Made by a program: the position numbers and the translations under genes. From Halichondria panicea (taxonomy: Eukaryota > Porifera > Demospongiae > Suberitida > Halichondriidae), in contig NC_087389.1 in assembly GCF_963675165.1 (NCBI RefSeq), positions 5,752,621 through 5,816,620 of the forward strand: a stretch of 64,000 bases of DNA, in the 5' to 3' direction. Positions within the stretch are counted from its first letter, which is position 1, and each line of letters begins with the position of its first letter. Shown here one piece after another: positions 44,420 to 55,177 of the stretch. The notes beneath the pieces were generated by a model, which did not search any database, was not told the DNA's origin, and saw only the letters and a program-made list of their open reading frames with translations.

Positions 44420-44781
44420 ACAGCATTCTCTAGGATGCTCCTTTCCTGGTCCTCCACTGACTTGTGATAGAGCTACTCACCACACAGCCTCATCTGACAA
44501 CACACCTGAAACAAGGGACAACAATTTGTTATAATTATGTTGGAGAACAATAAATACTGTAATAGTGCTGCTCACAAGCATCACTTACAGGAAGATAGAC
44601 TCTTTAAGCCTGCACTCAGTATTGTATTCATTCTTGCTTTGAATCTCTTTAGTTTCTGATCCTCGTGGCACCATCAAAGCAGAACTCAAAAGTAGTGAGG
44701 GAGGGGGCGGGGCTGGTGTTTTATTCATTTCCCTTTAGCCTAAGAGGGAAATTGTAGACTACAGCCCCGCCCCCGCCCCCT
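44420..44781 (-). pseudogene. Cluster X fragment copy 4 plus hairpin
   Basis: The truncated SVEDQERSI exon and GTGAGTAG piece at about 44425-44510 match the 38.3 kb fragment. The GC-rich hairpin at 44692-44781 follows, its right arm partly rearranged (GTAGACTACAGCCCC). No intact frame. Confidence 0.5.
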
Positions 44782-44973
44782 CCATTAATTAATTGTCTCT
44801 CAAGAACTTATGACAATGACAATTTATAGCACCAATAGAACAACAGACAAATAGTAATAATTAATGTCCAAAATTGTATATAGACCACAGTCAATAATTG
44901 TATCAAATGATCACTTGAGGACAACACAATGAATGAGGTATAATTATACAAAAACAAAGTGTGTAAATTATGT

Positions 44974-45072
44974 TCAGTTCAAGTCCAGGAAGCAGCTGTC
45001 ACAGACTCTGACCAACTTCTTTGAGGAGGGCAGCTGGGTGCTTTGTGAAGTGCACTGTTGGCAGAATATCAT

Positions 45073-45073
<1 letters not shown>
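44974..45073 (-). CDS. FYVE zinc-finger terminal exon, copy C, intact
   Basis: Identical in organisation to copy [21 protein letters not shown] then CDSCFLDLN and TGA, 100 bases, entered from a very long CA repeat (45074-45140). This is an exon only; the amino half of the finger is not seen within several kilobases. Confidence 0.65.
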
Positions 45074-45142
<69 letters not shown>

Positions 45143-45209
45143 AGTGTGTGTTTGTGTGTTAGGGTGTGTGTGGGTGGGTGGGTGAGAGTGTGTGTGTGGG
45201 TGTGTGTGT

Positions 45210-45243
<34 letters not shown>
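45074..45243. repeat. Long (TG)n tract with GAGTGTG interruptions
   Basis: Two pure TG runs separated by GAGAGTGTG and GGGTGGGTGGG. It directly abuts the FYVE copy C acceptor. A further pure TG tract lies at 45421-45481. Confidence 0.95.
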
Positions 45244-45245
<2 letters not shown>

Positions 45246-45419
45246 CTAAATCTGACCTTGAGGGAGGCTTAGGAACAGGCCTGTATTGTCTGGGCCAGGT
45301 TTTGTGGTGGTAGTATCTGATAATGGGGATGGGTCTATGTGGTTCTTCTATAGGTGGCAAACACAATTAACCTCTAATTTTGGTTCTTAGAAATTAGCAC
45401 AAGGCATTAGTCAAGATAG

Positions 45420-45482
<63 letters not shown>

Positions 45483-45483
45483 G

Positions 45484-45971
45484 TGTCCTAAAATCCTTAT
45501 CATTACACAAAAAATCACCATAGAATGTTGCTATTCTAACAATCCTGAGCAATGATGGCTTCCAGAACTTGTATGGTAATTTTTAGGGCTAATATTTTCT
45601 GGCTAATCTGCGAGATAAAATTAGACCCTCGACAATTCCCCGCTATAAGGTGGTATCAATAGTAGATGCTCTTATCTACTCTTGGTGGTATGGAAACTCA
45701 CATACAAATTATGGTAAGGATTTGAAGTAGAGAATGGGCTGGGACTAGCTTGCATATACCAGCAGATGTGGTGGGAGGGTGTGTGTGTGTGGAGGGGGGC
45801 GCAGTCATAGTGTGTGTGTGTGTGGTGTGTGTGTGTGGGGGGGGCGCAGTCATAGTGTGTGTGTGTGTGTGTGGTGTGGTGTGTGTGTGGGGGGTGCAGT
45901 CATAGTGTGTGTATAGGTACACTAGTTATAATTCAAACGGACATGCTACAGTAGTTGAACATCTTTCAGCA
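45484..45971. other. No gene; CRELD-intron-like sequence and TG-rich repeats
   Basis: 45485-45760 matches the intron unit of the CRELD furin array (ATGATGGCTTCCAGAACTTG) but lacks the exon. 45775-45915 is a TG/CAGTCATAG tandem repeat. Confidence 0.6.
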
Positions 45972-46204
45972 GCCATAACTTTAGTGCTGTGACCCCAATT
46001 TCAAAAATTTGAAAGTGACCTTTCAAATGATGTATTTCAATCCAATATTTAGATGTGGCCATAATTCAACTTTGAACCCTGGGCTATTATTACATGGTAT
46101 TGTGCTAAATCTGTCATCTCCCAAATATCTGGTACTATTTGAAAAGTCTTTTTCTAAGCTTTCGGAAAATCATAAAATTGGATCCACGGAATTCAAGTTA
46201 TGGC
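45972..46204. repeat. Fold-back repeat, copy 3
   Basis: Third copy of the palindromic unit beside a synphilin exon. It has lost about twenty bases in the left arm (AAATTTGAAAGTGACC), so pairing is weaker. Confidence 0.75.
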
Positions 46205-46292
46205 GACTGAACGAGTCCACTAACCAATTGATTAAACGGGGGACATGTACATGTAGTACATACCTGCACATTAATTTATACTATTCACTCAC

Positions 46293-46484
46293 TCTAACAC
46301 TTCTTGGGGGGTGGCTGTTCCATAGTCATGGTCCTCCCCTTTATCTGCCGCCTCATGACCTCTGTCCTTTGACCCTCGTGACCTCTTCTTAGCAGCAGGA
46401 TCCGGGGGTACAGGGGGACGATTGGAGGATCGTTTAGGGGTAGTGGATGGTTCAGGGGGTGCCTTCCGCACAGGTACTTGACCC
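46293..46484 (-). CDS. Synphilin-like proline-rich exon, copy 3, intact
   Basis: VPVRKAPPEPSTTPKRSSNR, then DPAAKKRSRGSKDRGHEAAD, and a shortened end (GTATPQEVLE) before GTGAGT. The frame is open and phase 2 is retained. It lies directly downstream of ankyrin exon copies at 46.8 and 47.3 kb. Confidence 0.55.
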
Positions 46485-46811
46485 CTGCTGGGGGGAGGGG
46501 GTTGATAATTAGCACAAGAATAATAAGAAGCACTAACAAGCTGCTACTTGTAGCTACGTACATGTAGCTAGCTGCTGGTAATAATTGTTTTTGGCTGACA
46601 CGTGCAGAAATGCTAGAGTCAAAGTTCACTGAGGCCACTATTTGAGACTGAATATTGCTCAACCACGAATATTTTACCACCCGAAAATTACCGGCTATAT
46701 GGTAGACACTAGCAGTAGCAATTCTCCCAGTGACACACTCTCATACAGACTTGCACACACACCACCATACACACACACTACACAATCCCTAATTAAAGGC
46801 CCTCCACTTAC

Positions 46812-47008
46812 ATAGCGAGCTGCTCAGCCATGTGTGTCAGTTCTCCGGAGAGTGCCCAACAAGTCTCGTACATCATGAGATAGAGGGCACAGATATTCTG
46901 ACCCATATCATCGGCCCAATCCACCGGCTTCTGGTTCTCCCTGTCCGTGTGGACCATGCTGTAGCCAAAGTCCATGAGCAGCTGTGTGTGGGTGGTGTGT
47001 GTGGGTGG

Positions 47009-47077
<69 letters not shown>

Positions 47078-47474
47078 GTGACCTTGACTACCTTTACCTG
47101 CAGTGAAAGCAGCAACTACGAACATACTATCCACAAAGTGACTAAATATTGCTCAACCACGAATATTTGCCCTCCGAAAATTACCGGCTATACTGTAGAC
47201 ACTAGCAGTAGCAATTCTCCCAGTGACACACTCTCATACAGACTTGCACAAACACCACCATACACACACACTACACAATCCCTAATTAAAGGCCCTCCAC
47301 TTACATAGCGAGCTGCTCAGCCATGTGTGTCAGTTCTCCGGAGAGTGCCCAACAAGTCTCGTACATCATGAGATAGCGGACACAGATATTCTGACCCATA
47401 GCATCGGCCCAATCCACCGGCTTCTGGTTCTCCCTGTCCGTGTGGACCATGCTGTAGCCAAAGTCCATGAGCAG
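46812..47474 (-). CDS. Synphilin-like ankyrin exon, two tandem copies
   Basis: 46812-46981 and 47305-47474 each encode 170 bases starting LLMDFGYSMVHTDRENQKPV, then ICVRYLMMYETCWALSGEL (ICALYL in the lower copy), ending in phase 2 at GTAAGT. In synphilin-1 the last ankyrin repeat runs into a similar CxRYLVVVETC motif, from recall. The acceptors lie at the end of CA repeats. Tandem identical-phase exons could give alternative or serial inclusion. Between them, 47118-47300 repeats the intron of 46650-46800. Confidence 0.6.
46983..47076. repeat. TG-rich tract
   Basis: Mixed GGTGTGTG and pure TG runs immediately upstream, in minus sense, of the lower ankyrin exon copy. Confidence 0.95.
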
Positions 47475-47702
47475 CTGTGTGTGGGTGGTGTGTGTGTGGG
47501 TGGGTGGTGTGGGGGGTGTGTGTGTGGGGTAGGGGAGTGATACAGCTAGACTTAGAAACTAAATATCTAAAAACCAAAAACATGATTGCAGTTATCGTTG
47601 CTACAGTAGCTATGCGATACACACGTTTCAGACTTGAGCAAGCACTTATTACACTAACAGCACACATCCACCCACCCACTCACACATCCGCCCACCCCTA
47701 TA

Positions 47703-48215
47703 ACGCAGCGTGATGCATGAGAGTCTCTCCCCCAGTGTCCCTCACTTGGAAGGGGATCTTAGCCTCCTCCACTAACCATTGGAGACACTCCACTGAACCA
47801 CCCTAGTGGAGGGGGGGCAATGGTAGTCAATTATTAGGAGACTGAACGCAAAATTGCAAAATCAATTTTCAAACACAATTAATTTTATGATAGCGGGTTA
47901 TTTTCAAGGCATTAATTTTTCTCAGATTGTCCAAACGAAACATTTCGAGATTTTTGACGATATACAGAAATGTCAGTGTCAAACGGACAACCAGTAACTG
48001 CCTATTAGTAAGAGTTCCCTGTACCTGTATAGCGAGCATGGCGGGTGTGGTGAATGAGATGTGACTGATTAGGGGGCTGACTCTCGAGTAGTGGTTCTCT
48101 CCACGTCTCCTCAATCTGACGGAGGCTCAGGTTGTCTTGGTGAAGTTTCTCCTCACCCACACCATCTGGTAATGGCAGCTCGTATGTAGGTACCTCAATG
48201 TCCACCACTGGAAGC
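47703..48215 (-). CDS. Synphilin-like upstream exons
   Basis: 48025-48215 (phase 2-1) reads LPVVDIEVPTYELPLPDGVG, then LSLRQIEETWREPLLESQ, ending HARYT before GTACAG. 47703-47802 reads GGSVECLQWLVEEAKIPFQV and DTGGETLMHHAA, a clear ankyrin repeat whose downstream border is damaged (GCGTTATAG, no good donor). The two do not join in phase as drawn, so an exon is missing or the second is defective. These are the most upstream synphilin-like pieces in the window. Confidence 0.5.
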
Positions 48216-48607
48216 CTGCACACAAGGATCACATGATCATTACTATATGTACATACCGACATTGAGCAAACACACACAACATAGAATGTTTAGGGTAGGT
48301 GTGATTGTGCTATAATGAAGGAGCTGCTTTCACCTGTCTTTTAATTTCTCCAGGCCTTGTCCACAACTCTCTCCAGGAGCCCAGAATTAGGGTGTGCATA
48401 TTAATTAAAGACAACTTGCTGCCATGTGTTCTCCATTAAATTAGATATGAGGTGTCTCTTGACTATAAGTAATATTGAAATCAAGGCCTTCACATTGATT
48501 GTGTGGGCGTTGCTAAGTGTTCATACTGCGCATGCTCGATCAGTTTACAAAAAAGCAGACACACAAAACAGCATCAATACGTTGTAACAGATTTCAGATT
48601 TCAGTGT
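48216..48607. other. No gene between synphilin-like and GTPase/Death gene 2
   Basis: AT-rich sequence. The part at 48430-48600 resembles 22745-22920 (GACTATA then TGCGCATGCTC), consistent with the Death-domain 3' flank being duplicated. No exon seen. Confidence 0.5.
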
Positions 48608-48978
48608 TCAGTTTAGTTTATCAGTTCCACTAGTATTGTCTACAATGAATCTACAAATGTCTGTAGCAGTGTCTCCTCTTCTCAGTCCTATGGCAATTTC
48701 CACCAAGGCCCTGAAGGTAGCTCTGGAAGGATTCACTCTTCGCCACACACTCAACGCATAAGCCACTCCACTTTGATTGCCTTCATAGTTTCCCTTTCGA
48801 GTAGCATCGCTTTTTTCAGCAGTAGTGAGTTCGAGTCTTTCAAGCAGGCCAGGTGTTATCTCAATGTGTTCAGCTACACAGTAGATGTCACTGTTGGGGA
48901 TTTCTTGATCGAGCTGTTGATCAGTCACTCCAGTCTTCCTGCACACATCTTCCATTACAGAGGATGATTGCAATTTAC
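48608..48978 (-). CDS. GTPase/Death gene 2: terminal Death-domain exon
   Basis: Entered in phase 1 after TCTTCAG. It reads GKLQSSSVMEDVCRKTGVTD and ITPGLLERLELTTAEKSDAT, then the tryptophan helix YALSVWRRVNPSRATFRALV and GDTATDICRFIVDN, ending KLN and TG A at 48608-48610. This is a complete six-helix Death domain at the carboxy terminus. Its first 20 residues match the mini-exons upstream. The truncated copy at 22977 is a close relative. Confidence 0.82.
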
Positions 48979-49135
48979 CTGAAGAAAACGGTATATTCAA
49001 TATCAAGCGGCAGTCTAATCGTATGATGTACTTATTAGTGAGCAATTAATATCCAGACTAGTAATTTCACGGAGCTTGTTTAGAATTAACAGCCGCGGCT
49101 GAAAATGTTACGGAGTACTAGTACTATGTACTTAC

Positions 49136-50354
49136 CAGATTGTTGCTGCTGATCACTCAATGCCATCTTTGTACACTTGTCTCCTGTAACAGAGGATGAC
49201 GCACCTAATTGAGGGGGAGAAATAATAGAGCTGTTACATAAAGATAATAATGAAAGTACTTCCATCACAATGCACTATACGCCGAATGTCCTCTAACCCC
49301 AGTATATGATTATACATACACTGTTCTGTGCTTACTAGAGTATTGCTGCTGATCACTCTTTCTCTCAGTCTTCGTACAAGTACCTCTCGTAGCAGACGAT
49401 GGTTTACCTGATAGAAGGATTTGAGGAGAAACTAATTAATAATTGTAATGATCAAGTAAAATAACTTATCCACCGGAAACTTCCTTACTGGTATATTGAT
49501 CACTCATTCTCATCTTCTTACACACCGGTTCCATTACAGGGGACGATGGACCTGAGGGGGATAATACAATGATTTGAAAATACTTTGTTATACTAATATA
49601 GTACACAAATATAAAAGCTGCAAATATTTACGTATAGTGCTACATAACTACCGGAGTATTGCAGCTGATCTCTCTTTCTGTCAGTGTTCACATCTGAGGA
49701 GGCTTCACCTGTAACATAGGGAAACATAATAGTATAGTTACAATTTACCTGAAGGTATAACAGTATAATGATTATTCAGTAATCTGCTGATCACCGAATG
49801 TCATCTTTGTACACATGTCTCCTGTAACAGAGGATGACGCACCTAATTGAGTGGGAGAGATAATAGAGCTGTTACATAAAGATAATAATGAATGCTATGA
49901 AGTACTTCCATCACAATGCACTATACACAGAATGTCATCTAACCCCAGTATATGATTATACATACGCTGTTCTGTACTTACTAGAGTATTGTTGCTGATC
50001 ACTCTTTCTCTCAGTCTTCCTACAAGTACCTCTCGTAGCAGACGATGATGCACCTGATAGAAGGATTTGAGGAGAAACTAATTAATAATTGTAATGATCA
50101 AGCAAAATAACTTATCCACCGGAAACTTCCTTACTGGTATATTGATTACTCATTCTACACACAGGTTCCATTACAGGGGACGATGGGCCTGAGGGGGATA
50201 ATACAATGATACGAAAATACTTTGTTATTCTAATTCAGTACACAAATATAAAAGCTGCAAATATTTACGCATAGTGCTACATAACTACCGGAGTATTGCA
50301 GCTGATGTCTCTTTCTTTCAGTGTTCACATCTCTCGTAACAGAGGAGGCTTCAC
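49136..50354 (-). CDS. GTPase/Death gene 2: array of mini-exons
   Basis: Seven intact phase-1 exons: 50289-50354 (EASSVTRDVNTERKRHQLQY), 50135-50188 (GPSSPVMEPVCRMSNQYT), 49982-50053 (GASSSATRGTCRKTERKSDQ), 49652-49708 (EASSDVNTDRKRDQLQYS), 49489-49551 (PVMEPVCKKMRMSDQYT), 49336-49407 (KPSSATRGTCTKTERKSDQ) and 49136-49204 (ASSSVTGDKCTKMALSDQ). They form an A-B-C / A-B-C / D order, so a three-exon block was duplicated. An eighth copy at about 49785-49842 (SSVTGDMCTKMTFGDQQITE) lost its donor and meets a stop; it must be skipped. All introns are short. Confidence 0.75.
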
Positions 50355-50409
50355 CTGTAACATAGGGAAACAAGGATAATTTTCTAATATTGCTGAACAA
50401 TGCACTTAC

Positions 50410-52560
50410 CAGAACCTTCACTATTGTCCAGCCAGATTCTATGTTGGTCACTGAGCTCTCCCCACTCACGTGCATGAAGGGAGCACATCCAATAGCCATC
50501 CACACTCACATCGGCAACGTGCAACTTGTTTCCACTCTTCTTGCATGGGCAAAAGATCGCTGCTTTAGGTGTATCATTGTTGTAATTCAAAACAACACAA
50601 GCAGCTTTGATGGATTCCATTAGTTGAGAACAAACTATGGGACACAACTCTTTGCGTAATGGAGGGGGGGCTTCGACATACACTTCAATACGGGAGAAGG
50701 AATCAACCAATGAGATGACACAAGGACGACTCGGAATTCGAAATTGAATACAATTCTTAGCGAAAAGTATCGGACCACTTGAGGGGAGAACAGCTTCCCA
50801 ACCAAGCCTCCGCATTACATCAACAACCGTACAGCAGAAGACACCAGAACGAATACACCCACTAGGGAAGTGAATAGCGAGGGGGACAGATGAGGAACGG
50901 ACTTTGTCCAGTTCAGCAATGGGAGCAGATTTAAGTAGAGATGGCATGAAGAACTCGACTTGGTGGGTAGTGGACTCCACTAGTGGAATGGGAGCAATCA
51001 CGAGAAGCTCTTTCATGATCAACAGCATATCTTCTGGAGAAAAGATGCCTTCAACGTAATGCTTCTCAAAGAATCGTAGGAACTTTAAATTGATTATGCC
51101 TTCGTCTCGAAATCTCTTCCATTCGGCCTCGATCCCTCCTGAGCTTAGAGTAGAGTGTGATTTGACTTCAGCACTCCTCAGGGAGATGGCGTGCTGTGAG
51201 AGCTCGGTGATCTTGTCTAGTGGAATCTGGGCATCCACAAACACTGTGTTGGGGAGAATGGAGGGATAGTAGTGCGCTATACACACCTCGTCAAAGAAGT
51301 CCAGAGCAGCTTCAAGATCTTGGAGCGCATAACGAAATCGAGTGGCTAATCGGAGACATTCTTGCTTGCTTAGTACACCTCGCTCGAGAGTGGCAGATAA
51401 ACTCTGGAGAAGTGAATCCAAGAAGGACCACCAGATGGGCATTTTGACTTGTAGTGGAATAGAACGCTCAACAGTAATTCTAATCCTATTGGCAGTGGCC
51501 AGTGAATCATCATCTCGGCTGATCGTGTTGAGGCCAAAAATCAGATTGTTCAATCCAAGATCTTCGTACACCAAAAGCTTCTTGATATCAGGTGGCAGCA
51601 TGTCGAGAATTTCTTGATTCCTCTTGGTAAGTGTATTCAAGCTCTTGAGCTGATCCAAGAATGTGCCCACAAAGATCATCTTCGGCTTCTTGTCCTGTGA
51701 GGTATGGGACTCAATGGATCGAATGAGACTCTGAAGTGTCTCCCCGAGGGTCATGTGAGATGCATGAGGACTACCAACAAGTTGCCCATCCTTGTAGTAC
51801 TCGTCAGAAGGGAAACTGGAGAGTTCGTCAATCAAACGCAGGACTATCAACGCCACCGAAATGTGCTTGATGAAGAGAGGGCTGATGTCGTGGAATTGGG
51901 GTTGTCCGCCGCAGTCGGTAACGTACACCCAGTTGGAATCAAACAGTTCTCCTTCTTGCTGGTCACTGCTCGACAGTTGGTCAGTTCCCTGTGTGGCTGG
52001 CTTCAGCTCTTCTGCCACACCACTCACTACACTCGCTATCACTTCATCGATGGCTTCGTCCAACTTTGCAGAGCCAGAAATTTCATCGGAATCGTTGCTC
52101 GAACTGCAATCAAAAATTAGCTCATCGAAACTAAAATCATCTGAATAATCAGAAAATGGCTCATCGGAATCAGAAAGTTGCTCATCGGAACCAGATATCG
52201 ATCTTGGCTCGGTTGTGGTCATCTTCTTCAAGCTTTCGGCAACCCTTGATGCCGTAGATGGATCAGTGCTTTCTTTTGGTAGCTTGGCGATGATTTGAGC
52301 TAGTAGATTGCGCAGTTTTGACTGAGACATCTCTTCCCAGCCTCTTCCAGTTGACCTGAATTTTGCGTTGGACACAGGTCGAATGCGTACTGGCTTTTCC
52401 ATACAAGGAGTGCTGTCTCGCTGCGGTGGAGGGGGCTTGTCAGTTAGCAGGTGCTTGAGGTTGGTCTTCCCTGTTCCCGCCGGTCCAAACACGAGTATGT
52501 TGACAATGTTGACCAAGACGTGTCCGTGCTTCATCCCCTCATCAAACAACCGCTTCGATT
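50410..52560 (-). CDS. GTPase/Death gene 2: large Roc-like GTPase plus COR-like exon
   Basis: A 2151-base exon (717 codons, phase 1 at both ends). It begins ESKRLFDEGMKHGHVLVN, has Walker A GPAGTGKT at residues 26-33 and RDSTPC in switch I. A long acidic Ser/Asp insert (SDEPFSDYSDDFSFDELIFD) lies at about 130-165. Switch II DCGGQPQFHD begins at about 216 and the G4-like VGTFLDQ at about 298. The COR-like half starts at MPIWWSFLDSLLQSL, with HYYPSILPNTVFVDAQIPL and IHFPSGCIRSGVFCC. It resembles gene 1 at roughly half the positions by eye. It is followed by mini-exons and a single Death domain, giving about 990 residues with all phases consistent. The first exon was not found. Confidence 0.86.
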
Positions 52561-55177
52561 CTAAACAGGATGTGTGAATGTAACTAACTATATGCAATAC
52601 TTCAGAGCTAGGTGACAAGATGGACTATCGTAGAAACTGGATTATTAGCGCATGCGCTCATGCATGGGGTCAATAGCAGAGCTCTATGTGCTTATATTCG
52701 AGAATGCGCCTATAATGCAGTTATATTCTAGCCCCACGCAGTAACCGGATATATCATGATTATATATGTTCAGTTCATTTTACAGTTCACTTTAAATTCA
52801 TATCATTATACATATTGACAAGGAACTTGGAACAAAAGGACGTCTCACATTCTCTCAGCATGATCAGACAAGGTAACAGCATGCCCAGAGAGTCTTTCCA
52901 GATGGATATCACCAGCTATAATTATAGCTACCATGCACTGTACAAGCTAGCTCATAGGAATCAATTCAAAATGTTCACCAAATAATAATTATTATCTTTC
53001 GCATGCCATGTAAACGTAGCGGGTCCTTTTCGTGGGGTAAAAATTCGTTCAACTCGAACACGGTGATATTCATGCGTTCATTGCCTGCACTGCATTGCAT
53101 GCGTTCCAGTAAACCACGCCTAGGTCAGCTAGCCCACAAAAATAATCTTACAACACAAAAGTAATCCGCTATACGGTAGTCTGTCAATTGGCTTGGCATA
53201 ATCAACCCTACAGGTTAGGTAGTCCATTGGTTTGGATATAGCTTCAACAAAACAAGTTATTAGTTTTTCAGATTTTGATGTTAAAGTCCCCCACACGCCT
53301 CAGGATTAATTGTATTGACATTCTACGCAACCAAGACAGTGTGAAAACACAATACAATAACAGTACTTGTGATCACACATACATGTTGTATTGTAAACAA
53401 AATTACATCAAATCATACGTAACTTGGTGCATGTACAATAGAGTACATTGAGTGTGGAAGGCAACTAGGTAGCTCTAGTTATACAATAGAAAAGCATTTA
53501 ATGGAAGGACCGGCATCGATCTGCTACAAACAATGGATACAGCAGCTGTACGTATACATAAAACTTTAAAGCTTGCTAAGTGAGTGACCCACCAATGACA
53601 GGGAATGTGGCTGATCATTACAGGAATGTGCTATGAATGAATTAACATGATGATGTCACTAAGTACACAGTACAACGTTACCAACCCAATCACTCAATCA
53701 CAGTGACTGTACATGTATGTGTGCATATATTGATGCAATGTCCGATAAACAGTATCCATAATTAATTATAACACATGTACCACAGTGTGTGGAACATAGT
53801 CAAAGGAACAATGCTCTAGCTTGATCAAACCAGGACCACATGGAAGGGAGTAAGCAACTAATACACACCATATAAATACATGTCAGATATGTCAAACACA
53901 CTTGTAGTAATGTAATTTGTGTGTGTTGACCAAGGCTAGGCGGGCTAATCATAGATTAAGTCTACGCATGTGCTTGTGCAATTAATTCATGATTTGAGTG
54001 GTTGCATACAAACCTTATTAAGGTAATGAAAGAGGTGAAGCCAACAGTTTAATAAGAGCGGGATTACCAACATTGAAACATTGAGACAGCTCACAACAGC
54101 TGTACGTACACACTACATGTATACAGTAGAGGACAAATTAAAGTTTATGATGCGTTTGTTAACCCGAGGCACTCCACGGGCTATAGTAGTCAATCTGTGT
54201 GTCTGTGGATTATGAGTCTATACTCACCCGGATGTGATAGCACTGTATTGGTACCATGGATAGCCTCAACACAACAAGGTTTTATAATATTAAAGGTTAA
54301 AGCTTTGTTGTCGAGCAAAAGCTAAAAAGCATGAACTGCACTGAAAGTTGGCCTAGATGTACACGTGACTTTGACTCGAGGCTGTAAACGTATAGACCTC
54401 AAACTAACACCGAGGGTTTGCACTTCAGTTTGATTTTGTTGCACAAACAAAATAATTGTTTTTGTGCATGTGCGCTCAAGCTTGCAATATATAGGTACTG
54501 AGAGCAAAAACATTTTAACTTTCCTCGTAAATAATTGGAAAATGCAGAGCGGGATTACAAACATTGTACAATGGATTTTGTACGTACAGTCTACTAATAA
54601 CTATAGTCACGGTAGAGGACAAATTAACGTTTCTGTTCTGTTTGCATATAATTATAGTCTCTGCATTTGTGCTGATTCTGTTGCACAAGCCAGTGGGAAA
54701 TGCAGTAGCTAGGAAGGTACTGAGAGCGAGCGGAAAACATTTGAACGCCCAAGCACAGGAAGCCACACCCACTTTCCTGCGCATGACAGGTGTGGTCACT
54801 AAACGTACAAAAGCTCAATCTGAATACCTAGTGCTGCTCACTGCTTATGAATAGCTCCACTTTAGCTTATACTATAAGGCCTAGAGGGTGCTGATCTCAT
54901 AGCTGGATAAGCAAAACAATTGTTTTTGTGCATGAGCTTGCAATATCAAACCACTAATCATATTCATAGTAATTAAGGCTGATAATGTAAACACAGTAAT
55001 CACTTAAACTATGCACAGGTGGTACAGTCAAATTCCTCAGTCACCAAATATTCCAGTTATATGGTACTATATGCGAACGAAACAGAAACTTTAATTTGGC
55101 AAGTTGCTACAGGTACGAGTGATTGCAACTATGAGCATCAACACTCACTGTACTATAAAGTTCCTTGCTCCCCTCAC
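52561..55177. other. Upstream region of GTPase gene 2, non-coding
   Basis: No gene supported. From about 52641 it is the near-identical partner of 10264-12880, including the likely promoter region of the GTPase gene. Differences are isolated substitutions and short indels such as TATATCATGATTATATATG at 52748. Confidence 0.5.
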
